Below the pieces are notes generated by a model. It worked only from the letters and a program-made list of their open reading frames with translations. It made no database searches and had not been told where the DNA came from. Below are positions 37,225-48,960 of a stretch of 64,000 nt of DNA, one piece after another; the stretch's first letter is position 1, and every line of letters starts with the position of its first letter. The stretch comes from Imbricaverruca yamaguchii (Eukaryota > Arthropoda > Thecostraca > Neoverrucidae): positions 467,501-531,500 of the forward strand of contig JAOTOL010001646.1 of NCBI GenBank assembly GCA_034440575.1, given 5' to 3'. Position numbers and translations under genes: made by a program.

Positions 37225-38775
37225 GACATTACTAATGATGCAATACAGATGCCAGATCCACCATTTGACCCCAGTTCACCTATATACGAGCACTTTATCA
37301 GTTCATTACCTGTTCCAGTTACCGGAACCAGGCTGCCCACCTGACTGCTCCGTTCGGCAGCTCGGCACAATCGGCTTCGCAAATGAGTGAAATACATGAA
37401 TAAAGTATAGACACTTAAGGACACAATGACAAACAGCAGGATGTACAGGGAGTAACATGCAATGTTTGTTTATTGGGGCTTAGGGGCGCATCGACTGCAG
37501 TGGTCATGCAGCGCCCATTAACATGCAATGTGACGTCAATCGCATGACAGTCATTTCCATTTATGGCAACATTCCAGTTGACCATGCTTGGTTCCATTAG
37601 CCTGTCATGATAACCTCGGCGACCTAACATGACTTTTAAATCATATAGCATAACAATATGCATCAAACAAGTCGCTAGTGTTGTCAAGAACACTTCCCTT
37701 TTGCCAATATACGGGAAGCGCAGCAGTCAAGATTTTTGTGGTCTGGCGCTGCGATTTTTTTAAAAAAAAAAAAACCTTTAACGGCCCATAACTTAAAAAG
37801 TTTCCGGCCGATTTTCATTTTTCTTGCTTTAAACAATGCGCCGGTCATTTCTAAGCAGGTACGGAAAAAATGGCGCATATCTGCCGGTACAATATGCAGT
37901 TGTATATGAAAAATCCGAGGGGTGGGCGGATTTCGCCATCCACCCTCCAGGGCTTATGTTAACCTGTCATGAACTTGAGCTGACTTGACCTCGGTGACCT
38001 GACATGGCTTTGAAACAATGTAGCATAACAATATACATCAAACAAATCGCTAGTGTTCCCAAGAACACTTCCTTTTTGCCGATATACGGGAAGCGCATCA
38101 GCGCCGATATTTGTGGTCTGGCGCTGATAATTTTTTGTTTACTTTACCGACCCCTAACTCGAAACATTTTTGGTCGATTTTCGTTTTTCTTACTTTAAAC
38201 AACGTGCCGTTCATTTCTAAGCAGGTACACAAACAATCGCGTATATCGGCCGGTAAAATCCGCAGTTATCTACGAAAAACCGTAGGGGTGGGCGGATTTC
38301 GCCCCCCTCTCCAGGGCGCATGTTAAGGTAACTTTTAAATTCTTGCAATTTACTTTACCAATGCATTTTGTATATATGGCTAACATAACATGAACACTCA
38401 TATCCTGTGCAAATGCATATTACCCAGTTGGCAGACAAAATAAAAAATGGAGGCATTATTGCAATTTAAGGTAACCATGCAACAAGCTTTACATACACTT
38501 TAACTCCATGAAACATGCAAAGGGGTTACATTTTATTAACCCGTTCCGTCTCGGGGTGTCTTCAACCGCCCCCTCCCCCCCCCTCAGGTTTTTTCGCTGA
38601 TAGCGGACGAACGGCGCGCGGCAGCGCGCCCAAATTTGGCATACCCTTTCCCACATCAATTTGACATGCTGATTCTTTTTTTTTAGGTCAGGTCATATAG
38701 GGTCATCGAGTTAGTCAAGGTCATGTGAGGTCAACTCCAAAAAAGTTAAACCAGCCATCACACTTTAAAGGATAG
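37225..38775 (+). repeat. right direct-repeat block, with internal duplication
   Basis: Direct counterpart of 31940-32825. One subunit (CATAACAATATGCATC, GTCGCTAGTG, CGGGAAGCGC, GGTGGGCGGATTTCGCC) occurs twice here, at about 37600-37965 and 37966-38328. The last segment matches the extreme right of the left block. A short inverted match (CCCTGGAGAG at 32829 and CTCTCCAGGG at 38308) hints at older ends. Confidence 0.75.
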
Positions 38776-40459
38776 ATATTTTAATGAAACTTTCAGCGTT
38801 TGATTATCTTTACAGATGCAACAAAACGTACTAGTGGATTTTTTCCCTATTTTTTTCGTTTTTGACTACATAAATTTTACACGTTTGCCAAATTGCAGTT
38901 CAAATACAGGATTCTGGCTAAAGTAAGCATTTTTGTATTAGGGCAAGTCGGCTTCCAACAACGTTTCTCGGTCTGCTCTATTCATCGGAAAAGGAAAATT
39001 AAAGAAAACTTGAAAACTCAAAATTTTGAAATTTCAAAAAAAAAAATAAAAAAAATTATTTTGGGGGGTTCAAACAAAATATATCCCTGGTCGATTTCGA
39101 TGTCCTTTTCTCATTCCAAAGAAATTTTGTTTTTCATATATCCCCAAAATAAACTCCCCAGAGCCAAAAACATAATGCAAGTTGTGAAAAGTTGTGAAAA
39201 TCTTGGCCCCCTGGTGACGTCACTTTTGGGGGGAAATTGTTTTGGAGGGTGGACCCGGACCCTACTCGTCGAGCGCTTTCCGATGACATCTCTTTCGTTT
39301 TCGTGCGATGCTTAGTTTTGATTTTAGATGGAGGTCTTCAAAGACGGGGTGGGAGGATTTGACCGGAAATATGGCGCAGGTTAAGTTAGATTATATTATC
39401 GTTTTGTTTTAAGCTATAAAAATTGTCAGATTAAAAAAAATGACAAATGTTCAAAAAATGTTAAACAGTTCAGACTAACTTACATTTTTTAAATACACTG
39501 ACCATAATGAGCATATTTAATTTCTGTACTACCAACCATAGCAAAAGTACACAAGGGATGTACTCACATATGTAGTGACCACACATATGTACAGTCTCTA
39601 TCTACGGTTTGGCAGCCATATGGGGTCTAAATGGATCCCATGGGCTCATATGGAACCAATTCAGAACCACTTTGGGAATGCTGGCTGGGGTGAATTGAAG
39701 GCTGATTGTGACCACATTCAACCTAAAGGCATTGACCTAGGGTCATCAAATGAATGCTGCATTGAGTTCACCACAGCCATAATTGTCCAAATTGTGTGCT
39801 TCTAGTTATATAAGTTTCAGATTTGGAGCTGGAACCCCCCCCCCCCAGTGACCATTTTGTGAGAAGCTGCTGACTTCTGCACTTCCAATGGTAGCTGTTT
39901 GCACTCAAAATGTGCTTGAATGTGGAGCATACAGAATCAGGCTGTTTAAATATACAACTGGACATGGATGCAATGCTTTCATGGGGTCACAAACCACTGC
40001 GGTGAGGTAGGTGTATGCCTCACTTTGTTTTGGGAATACCAAAAGTTGAATACTAGTACAAATCAGATGTCAGACTGCATAAGTTAGGACACAAGGAAGC
40101 TATCAGGGAGCAGTTACAGTGGCTCCAGTTCATCAATATTGATGCCCCTTTCAATTGACCCTGGAACAAGGACAGATACTAGGGGGCCACTGGGGGAATG
40201 CATCCCCAGTGTCCCCTCAGGTTTTTGGCCCGAGATGCAACTTGAAAGTAGTCTGCCTTTCATTGGGCTTGAATTGTCCCCTCAAATTTTTCAGCCAGAA
40301 GCACTCCTCCAGAGACAAAGTTCCACCATAACAATTCCAGAATGTCCAAATGGACATTCATTCCAAGACGACTTTAATTCAGTATTTACCCTCCTTACTT
40401 CATGGACAAATATTAGAACATCAAGGAATTTAGACATAAAGACATAAAGACATAAAAGA
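38776..40459. other. AT-rich, nothing recognised
   Basis: Short open frames only, poly-C at 39838, and the conserved-loop hairpin just right of the boundary at 40463. Confidence 0.6.
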
Positions 40460-40539
40460 TTAGTGCAACTATGAGCCACAAGGGCCCTTCTTGGTTGCAC
40501 TCTGTACACTGAACCAGTTGCCCACCAAATCTATCAATC

Positions 40540-42634
40540 AGCCCTCCCTGTAATACTGAAAAGCAAGCCCTCTATTCTTATAATGATTGTCTACGCTGTT
40601 TTTAAAGATGTTCAATGTGCTGCTACTGACAATGTTTTCTGGCAGCTGGTTCCAGTGTTCTACTACCCAGTTGGTGAAGAAAGTTTGCCTTAACCTTGTT
40701 CTGCTGTGGTTAACTTTTAATTTTGAATTTATGACCTCTAACTGCATCATTTCTGTTCAATTCGAACATTTCCCCAAGGTATCTCCTCTCCAGACCATGG
40801 ACAAATTTAATGACCTCGATGAGATCTCCTCTCAGCCTTCTATATCTAAGTGAAAACATTCAATTTCTTCAATCTTTCCTCATATGCCAGGTTGCTTATG
40901 CCATTAACCATTTTTGTAGCCCTCTTTTGTACTCTCTCTAAAAGCCAACAATCTTTTTCATAGCTGGGAGACCAAGCTTGGATGCAGTATTCCAAATGTG
41001 GCCTGACGTATGCACAGTAAAGCTTCCTGATCACTTCCTCACTTCTGTATGATACATTCCTATTTATTGCCCCGAGCATTCTCAATGCCTTCTTCCTGGC
41101 TTCCTTGGTCTGTTCTGATGCCCCCAGTTTTGTGTTTAGAATAACACCTAAATCCTTCTCCTGTTGAGTCACTGATAGCACTTGGTCACCCATCAAGTAT
41201 GGAGCCTTCATATGCTGCTTACCTACATGCCTGATTTTGCACTTATCAAAATTAAATTTCATTTGACATTCTTCGGACCACTTCACAAGTTCGTCTAAGT
41301 CTTTTTGCAGCGAGATATGCTCATCTTGACCTGTTATTGCCCTAAAGACCTTCAAATCATCCGCAAATTTCAAAACTTTACTGCTTAGGCCACTTTCAAT
41401 GTTATTTACAAATATAATGAACAGTAGTGGCCCCAGTACTGACCCCTGGGGGACTCCACTAAGAACATTTTGCCATTATGACTTTGTACCATTTAGCATC
41501 ACTCTTTGCTGTCTATCTAAAAGCCACAACTCTATCCATTTTAAGATGCTACCTGCAATACCATGGGACTTAAGCTGTATCATTAACCGTTTATGGGGTA
41601 CCTTGTCAAAAGCCTTACTAAAGTCAAGATATGCTACATCAACCTGATTTCCCTGATCAAATTGTTCTGTGGCGAAGTTCAAAAAGTCAGTTCAAAAAGT
41701 CCAAGAGGTTTGTGAGACACGATCGTCATTTTCTAAACCCATGTTGAGTACCTTGAATCAATCTGCTACCTTCCAGGTAACTAACTATTCTATCCTTGAT
41801 AATTGATTTGAGTACCTTGCAGACTAGGGATGTGAGACTTACTGGCCTATAGTTTTCAACTTTCCATCTTTCTCCTTTCTTGAAAATATGAACTACATTT
41901 GCCCTTTTCCAATCGGTTGGAATTTCATTTTGTGAAACTGATCTACAAAATATTATACTAAGTGGAAATGCCAGTTCCTTTTCAGTTTCCCGCAACACCC
42001 TGGCATAAATACCATCAGGTCCTGCTGCCTTATTTGGCTTTATTTTCCTGATATGATTGTGAACAACATCGCTATCAATGAAATCAACATCATTTGTCAG
42101 ATCCCATGTCACTGAACTATGGTGTACGGTCGGCAGATTTGTCATATCTTCCAATGTAAACACTGATTTAAACTGCTTGCTCAGCTCCTCAACCATCTCA
42201 CTGTCCTCACCAAATGCAGCCCCATTTACTTCCCGTGGACCAATTGTGCTAGAAACTTTACTCAGCTTGTAGAAACTAAAGAACTTTTTACTGTCCCCAT
42301 TACAGTTTCTAGCTAAATCCATTTCTTTTGCTCGCTGCTTTGCTGCTCTGGTTTTTTGCTTCACAGTGTCTCTAGCTTTTCGATACGCCTTTAGATTTAC
42401 GACATTTGAGGCCCCTTTAAAGACTCTAAATGAAGTTTTCTTAGCCTTAATTGCTTTTATCAAGTCTGGTGTAAGCCATGCTGGCTTTCCTACCCTTCTT
42501 TTGCGTCTTTGCTTTTGGGGGACATGTCTAATCTGAATTTCCTTCAAGTAAGATTTGATCTTTTCCGACATTTCACAGGCATTTAAATTGGAGAATTCTT
42601 CTTCCCATCTGATGGCACTTAAAGCCGCTTTCAT
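40540..42634 (-). pseudogene. LINE ORF2 reverse transcriptase domain
   Basis: Frame 42634-41726 has the linker, then NKAAGPDGIYARVL, NEIPTDWKRANV, NYRPVSLTSLVCKVLK and GTQHGFRK. 41682-41476 has VAYLDFSKAFDKVPHKRL (first catalytic Asp region). 41373-40846 begins FADDLKVF, so the usual YADD/FADD box is present, then KDLGVILNTKL and the thumb (HLEYCIQAWSP). The C-terminal tail is 40845-40540. The palm is split over frames, so no product is made. Confidence 0.85.
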
Positions 42635-42638
42635 GCAG

Positions 42639-43360
42639 TCAGTCTGCTCTGTTGAAAATTGGAACCTTTACCAAATTATCCTTGATAATTTCCCTTACAT
42701 GTGCCTTGAATCTAACTATGTTATGGTCACTTCTTCTCAGAGCTTCGCCTACAGTCAAGTCTTGAACCAAGTCACTTAAATCCGAGAATACAAGGTCAAA
42801 GAATGAACCATGCCTGGTAGGTTCCGATACAAACTGGTGTAAGAGCAGGTCCTCTTCGAGGCATTTCCTAAACATTTTGCATGATGGGGAGCCAACACCA
42901 GCATTTTCATAACCTTTTAGATTAAAGTCACCAATAATAAGGCACTTCCTCTTAAAGTTTCTACTGACTTCCTCACAAATCACCTTGTCAAGCTCCAGTT
43001 GCTGAGCATGTGGCAGGGTTCCTGATCGGTAGAAAGCTCCTATCCTAAGAGTATTGCTGTTGCCTTCTCCCACAGTGACATCAAGCCAAATGGACTCCAC
43101 AGACATATTTTTATCCCGACCTGATACTTTTGGAGAACTGAATAAGCTATTCATATAGAGCATTACACCACCCCCTTTCATTGCTCGACCCCTATTGCAC
43201 GAAAACATATTGTATCCCTGGATCTCATAGTCCTATAAGTTATCTCCAAAATACCCTTCACTGACCCATGCCTCCGTAATGCAAACAAAATCTGGTTCCT
43301 CCTCAGCAACATAACACTTGAACTCATCAAATTTGGAATGGATACGCTGAGCATTAAACA
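42639..43360 (-). pseudogene. LINE ORF2 endonuclease domain
   Basis: Apurinic-type (exonuclease-endonuclease-phosphatase) fold. CMMFNAQRIHSKFDEF and PDFVCITEAWVSEGY at 43360-43240, then GGGVMLYMN, GAFYRSG, CLIIGDFNLKG (catalytic GDFN) and a final RSDHNIVRF (catalytic SDH). One stop lies in the N-terminal part near 43237. The RT frame follows after a break near 42637. Confidence 0.8.
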
Positions 43361-44774
43361 TCATACACTTAACAAATGCTCCATAACCACCTTTGGCTTT
43401 TTCATATTGAGGAGTTCTTTTATCACTAGATGAACTATCACTCTGTCCCCTTGAACTGCTGCTGTCCCTATTTGCAGACTTTGAGGTTCTGTTGCCTTGG
43501 CTGACACTATTGGAATATTACTGAGTTGGCAATGCAATTTCATCCCTCCCCACCCCATTTCCTAGTTTCCCTGAAGGACATGCTCGTACACTTTGCCTAA
43601 CACATGGACCCCCTTCTCAGAGAAGTGCAGGCCATCCCTCTGATAGAGGACCCACGATGCATAAAACCTGCTCCACTCGTCTACAAATTTAATATGATAG
43701 TGCAAAATAATATACAGTGCATTAGCCTACAGCCGTGACCATTAATGCCTGTGATATCACATTAAAAGAAAAACCACCACAGGAGTTGCCCCTACCCCAG
43801 CATATGGACAGGAAGTGACAGACAGACAGACAGGCATGTATTAAGGCCATCCACAATTAGCTCGTGGCTATTATAGCCTCACGTCATGCAAATAAAAAAG
43901 AGTTCGGCAAAGGTATCATACATTCAGTTAACGTCTACAAGCAGTCATAAAAGCAGACACCTAAATAAGGCGCTAAGTGCCTCCACAATCCGGGTTCCTA
44001 CGCAAGTGACGTTTTAGGTGCGGCCGAAACAGAGGGATGGGTAGCCGAGTCAGATCGGGCGGCAAGGCATTGTAGTCTAGCCGCACGACTACAAAAACGT
44101 CGCTTGCCCATGTTAGTTCGCGATCTGGGCACGTGCAGATTGCTGTCTTGTCTGGTGGTCCTGTCGCGCGTCTGTGATACCAGAGCAAATTCGCAGGCTA
44201 GTGAGTCTGGTTCACCCAGGAGGCGCACCTTGTGCAGCAAGGTCAGCGTGTGCTACTGAGCGAGGTCCCGCGCGTTCAGCCAGCCCAATTTCTCCAGCAG
44301 GTCCGATACATGATCAAATTTTTGGCGGCCGAAAATTACTTTTTTTGCATAGTTAATAATGTTTTCGATGTGAGACAGATTATTTTCCGTTCCATTGCCG
44401 TACACCGAAATACAATACCGGATCTGTGACAGTACCAAGGCATTGACTAAAGCGGAAATGACAGCGGGCGGGAGGTAACTCCTCAGATGCGATAGACCAC
44501 TCAAAGTGCCGAGGTAGCGCCTAGCGATAGTGGAGACATGGGAGTCCTAGCTAAGAGAGCGGTCAAAGATTAATCCGAGATTTTTTGCTTCCGATATGAG
44601 AATTAGATTGTGATCGCGAAATTTTACGGTAATTTCGGGGGGGGGGGGTGACGCAAACTCTGCTGACTCCCCAGCAGCATTAGTTGCCTCTTTCCGGCAT
44701 TCACTTTGAGGCAGTTTGCACGAAACCAAGAGTAAGGAGAGGCCAAAACATATTCCATCCTCGTGACGATATTT

Positions 44775-45383
44775 CTAAATTCCGATTTTTTTACCACTAA
44801 CCAAAATTTGGGTGTCGTCCGCATATTGGACTACCACTGCACCTTCAACGAACAGACCGAGGTCGTTGGCGAAGATGCAGTAGAGGAGCGGGCCGAGAGC
44901 AGATCCCTGAAAGACACCAATGCCGTTGGGAAGCGGAGTAGACTTTTTGAGATTGCCCAGATTGTCAGTGAGGCTGACACTCTGGGTACGATCGCATAGG
45001 TATGCAGAGAACAAAGAAGTGTCGATACCGTGGATGCTTAATTTAGTCAAGAGCCTTGAATGATCAATCACATCAAAGCATTTGCTCAAGTCCAGCAGGC
45101 AAAGAAGGCATAACTCCCCTCGATCATTGGCGGATAGGATATGATCGGACATGGAAGTCAGCGCGGTTTCTGTCGAGTGACGTGGACGGAAACCGTGCTG
45201 GGTTGAGGACAGGAGGTGGTGTTTGGACATGTAATTGTAGAGCTGTTGGTGAATGGCACGCTCACCAATTTTGGCAATGACAGGAACTATAGAAATAGGA
45301 CGGTAATTAGAAGGGCTGGTTAGGGTCGCCAGACTTAAAAATAGGATGAACGAGGGAGTGCTTCCACGATCGAGGAACATCAA
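44775..45383 (-). pseudogene. LINE reverse transcriptase core (second family)
   Basis: About 200 residues open in one frame, covering RT motifs 1-5 including the YADD box and the SALGPLLY turn. The C-terminal continuation and the N-terminal part are in other frames, so it is a dead copy. Confidence 0.85.
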
Positions 45384-45477
45384 ATGCTGAAGGAAATGCT
45401 TGAGTTGACCAAATGCAGGAGCACCATGCCGATCGTGTCAAAGGACAGGCGCACCATGTGTATGTACTATAAATAAA

Positions 45478-45652
45478 TGGGGGGGGAAAGGAAAAAGGTG
45501 TGGGGGGGGGGAAAAAAAAAAAAGAAAAAAAAGAAAAGAAAAAAAAAAAAAAAAAAAAAAAAATATTTTATTAAAAAGAAGAAGGAAAAAAAAAAAAAAA
45601 GGGGGAAAAAAGGAAAAAAAAAAAAAAGAAAAAAAAAAAAAAAAAAAAAAAG
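45478..45652. repeat. homopurine A/G tract inside LINE
   Basis: About 170 bases almost entirely A and G (poly-A runs of 10 to 23 broken by G clusters) with one TATTTTATT island. It interrupts the LINE reading frame between the GEDGVS motif and the next conserved block. It is either an insertion or low-quality consensus. Confidence 0.8.
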
Positions 45653-47595
45653 TGATAATTTTACCTGGCTGACTCCGTCCTCACCGCACGCCGACGAGCC
45701 ACTCATCCCAAGGATGACGGTTCTCAGCTCTGACAGCGTCAGAGGTGCCACCGAAAACGCACAGGCGCCAACACGTGGTAGACGGCATGCTTGGTCCGAC
45801 ATCTCTCCCATCTCTCTCACCTCACTCGCAACACGCGGACCAATGCCAACGAAATAGTTGTTCAGTTCGTCAGGTGTGGCGTCGGGCGCCTTACGGACAG
45901 GCTTCCCCTACCACTGATGTGCTGCCACATCGATCGACGTCGGTCCACCTGGATGCGCCGCTGAATGTCATTGCGGGTGTCACGGCGTATGACGGACCGT
46001 ACTGCTCTGTTTAGGACGACATATTCTGGTGACCTGTGACCGTGTTCAGTCAACGCCACGCGACGGCGAGACATTAGATTTTTGGTGGGCTCGGTGACTG
46101 GAGGGGCGCTGGGAATACAAATGGACACGGCTCTGACCGGAGCATGAGGCCAAAAATCGGTAGAAACACACTGAGAAAACAGTCCCACTTCTGAGTGACA
46201 GTCGGCAATGAAAACACACCATGCCAGCATTAATAAAGTGAGCATGAAGCGCAGCTTGGTCGACCCGGTGGAGACAGCGAGACCGAACAGCTAATCGGCG
46301 CGGGCGAGAGCGAGGTACATTGATCAAAGCATGGATAAAATAATGTGGACTAAAATGACAGAATTGGGTTATGCAACATTTAACAAAATCGGATATTTGG
46401 TAATTGATACATCAAGTAGGGATCCTGCTGAGTAAGTAAGAGATGAAACACACTGAGTCAAGGAGTGGTGAGACAGAAAATCATAAAGTGTCTTTTTGGC
46501 AGAGTCCTGATCAGATTTTCAAATGCAGCAATTAAGATCACCGTAGATCAGCACCTTGGTCTGAGGATAATACACCATGATAGAACCACACAATACAAGT
46601 GGATGCCTTCACCAACTTTGCCAATCACCCAGATAGAGTTGACTGGAATTCATGATATAGAACATGCTGACTCAAGATTATTATGGCTTTGCTGATCTCA
46701 GATGAAAGGTGGAATGGTTGTTATGCACCACCTTTTTAATTGGAAAATATTTGGGAAAAACAGATTGTAAAGTTTACATTAAAATACAATAATTTGCTTA
46801 CCCACATGGAAAGTTAGTCTAGGTGATGTTAGGTGACATTACATACATCTCTTGGTTTTGAATGTTGCCCCTATGCTATATGTTTTGAATGTTGCCCCTA
46901 TGCTATATTACCCACCTTGAAACCACTTTTGTGGTATTATTTTGCCCTCCAACTAAGAAGTATGCATTTGCAGGGGAAATAAGTGGGCATATGTTCATTA
47001 TATTCATAATCATTGCATCAGGAACAAATTTCAAGAAACAATATATTATCTGAAGCTGCAAATTTTTTAAGGCAAATTTACAATTAAGGTAATTTTTTCA
47101 GTTTAAAAATTTAACTTTCCAGAATGACTGGGAATTGGGTATTTTTGTCTTAAAAGGTGTTTTGGGAAATTTTTTATTTTTGTAATACAGTTTATGAACA
47201 TGATTCAAAAGATGCAACCACTCATTTTCTGTGGAAATGCTTATTTCTTGGTTTATCATAGCGATAACTTCCATAATGCACCATTTATGTCAAACTACTG
47301 TTCTTTGTGCCACAATTTATCCATCCCTCACCTTGCACTTCTTGGATGTGACTAAAGGAAAATTCAACACTACACATACTTGATTCAACATTAATCCACC
47401 CTGAAAATGCTTCATTTCTACCTCTGCCACATAGATGGCATGCCACCATCATTCCAAAATAACTCCAAAAGAAACTAAACAGGCTGCATTGTTTGGGACT
47501 GTGACATATGGGTGATGTCACAATAAACATTGCAGTTGTTTTTAAATTAAAAGATATACATATATATTAGTTTAGATGAAAGTAGATTATATTAG

Positions 47596-47658
47596 GTTAG
47601 GTTATGTTAGGTTAGGTTAGGTTAGGTTAGGTTAGGCTAGGTTAGGTTAGGTTAGGTT
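47596..47658. repeat. interstitial TTAGG telomere-type repeat
   Basis: About 12 tandem copies of GTTAG/TTAGG with one GCTAG variant and a decayed left edge (ATTAGGTTAGGTTATG). TTAGG is the ancestral arthropod telomere unit. Confidence 0.85.
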
Positions 47659-47935
47659 TTCCAATTTAATTATTTATTCTCATGGTATGTATTGGAGGTC
47701 TTATGGTAAGACAGGATGCAGCAGAAGCACTCATCAATATGACTTCTGCATCTGCTCACTAGTGTGAAAATGGTTTCAGTGTGTGTGGGTTGTGACCCAG
47801 TCACATAAAACATGATTAAATTTTGTTAACTTAAAAACCTAAAAACAACTTGAAAAACCCAACCTAGCACAACCTAACCGAATCAAGCCAATTGCACCAT
47901 GGGGAAAAATGTGTGCAAAGCATGTTTTGTGAATA

Positions 47936-47966
47936 GGTAGGTAGGTAGGTAGGTATACCTACCTCA
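47936..47966. repeat. (AGGT)n with inverted end
   Basis: AGGTAGGTAGGTAGGTAGGT followed by ATACCTACCT, giving a small palindrome. Confidence 0.85.
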
Positions 47967-48604
47967 GTGTCCTAAAGTTACTGCACCATTAACTGTGTGG
48001 ATGAAGGAAGAAGTTGCTTGGGAATAGTGAAAGATTGGAAGAAAATAAAGGATTGCCACTTAAGGATCAAAAAGCGGAATGCTTTTCGCTTCAGTCACAC
48101 GCATTTTACATTATTTAGCAGTTGTGTGCATGACTGCGCATACATCATGTGGCAAAATGGTAAAAACCGAAGGCGAGGATGAAATACCACAATTCCATTA
48201 ACTGTGCATTTCCGGGTCACATGGTGAATTATTTTACACTGACCTACCTTAAAGTGCAATGCCACAGCAGGTATCTATCTAGGCATCTACTTATAAACCA
48301 AGTAGTAGGCAATTCACATCACCGGTCATTATGAAACGTATTCTAGGTCAAGATAGGAAGGTAGGCATGTACCTACCCTTAGATTATCCTCGGGGTAATT
48401 TTTTACTCCCTGCCGTAGCGTTGTTTACACTAGATATGTAACCGAATTTGCCGCATATAGTCAAGGATTATCGCAATGTTCAACTTCTGGATATGGATGG
48501 AACGTTTTGATTACGTCATAAATAGTCACAGTGGTAGGACTTGCTCGCCCAAAGGGAAACCGGACGGTTTTTCAATATGTATTACTCAAGGCAGCAATAA
48601 GCCA

Positions 48605-48960
48605 CCATGAAACCATAGCAATGGCTCTAGATCATCAGAACTTCTTCCAATAGATCCAGGGATTATATTCTAGCGGTATTTCCACATGGAGATGCCAAAA
48701 AGTGCATGACGGCAGCAAGTAAACGATAAAGTTATACCACATATTGTATACGTTAAAGGGCAGCTTGAAAGCATCATGAAACAATCGAAGCAGCTCCAGA
48801 TCATCAGAACCTCTTCCAATAGATCCAGAGATTATGTTCTGACGGTATTTCCACATGGAAGTACCAAAAAGTGCATGACGGCAGAAAGTAAAAGACGTTA
48901 TATCGCATTATGTATAAGTCAGGGAAGCGTGAAACCACCATGAATCAACCACAGCGTGTC
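48605..48960. repeat. 168-bp tandem duplication
   Basis: CATGAAAC, ATCATCAGAAC, TCTTCCAATAGATCCAG and CGGTATTTCCACATGGA occur from 48607 and again from 48775, with the first bases of a third copy at 48941. Non-coding. Confidence 0.85.

Larger units (their letters stand above)
40460..43690 (-). mobile_element. CR1-like non-LTR retrotransposon, degenerate
   Basis: Minus-strand LINE, 5'-truncated. It starts with the end of an ORF1 that has a DGLHFSEKGVHVLG motif (SGNH-hydrolase or esterase type, as in CR1 ORF1), about 43690-43565. It continues with an ORF2 endonuclease and reverse transcriptase and ends with a typical conserved tail (FFTNWVVEHWNQLPENIV) near 40600. Several frame changes and stops leave no intact ORF2. 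The family call rests on domain order and RT motifs, not on a search. Confidence 0.85.
43817..46330 (-). mobile_element. second LINE family, 5'-truncated, (CTGT)n tail
   Basis: Minus-strand fragment of a Jockey/L2-superclade-like LINE. From the 5' side: linker (SPEYVVLNRAVRSVIRRDTR, about 46080-45960), pre-RT (LRTVILGMSGSSACGEDGVS, 45760-45660), a foreign low-complexity tract, RT palm (NYRPISIVPVIAKIGERAIH, TQHGFRPRHSTETALTSM, CLLDLSKCFDVIDHSRLL, QGSALGPLLY, VQYADDTQI; 45330-44790), thumb and C-terminus (LVLSQIRYCISVYG; LDYNALPPDLTRLPIPLF). It ends with a 3' UTR closing in CTGT repeats at 43817-43833. Frameshifts, for example near 45385, make it inactive. The endonuclease is missing. Confidence 0.85.
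46331..48604. other. AT-rich, simple repeats only
   Basis: A 31-base direct repeat (TTTTGAATGTTGCCCCTATG...) at 46856-46910, the TTAGG run and the AGGT run. No gene. Confidence 0.6.

Noticed and set aside
31940..38775. LTR retrotransposon with direct repeats as LTRs
   Set aside because: No gag or pol between them; the internal gene belongs to a TIR transposon with its own target duplication.
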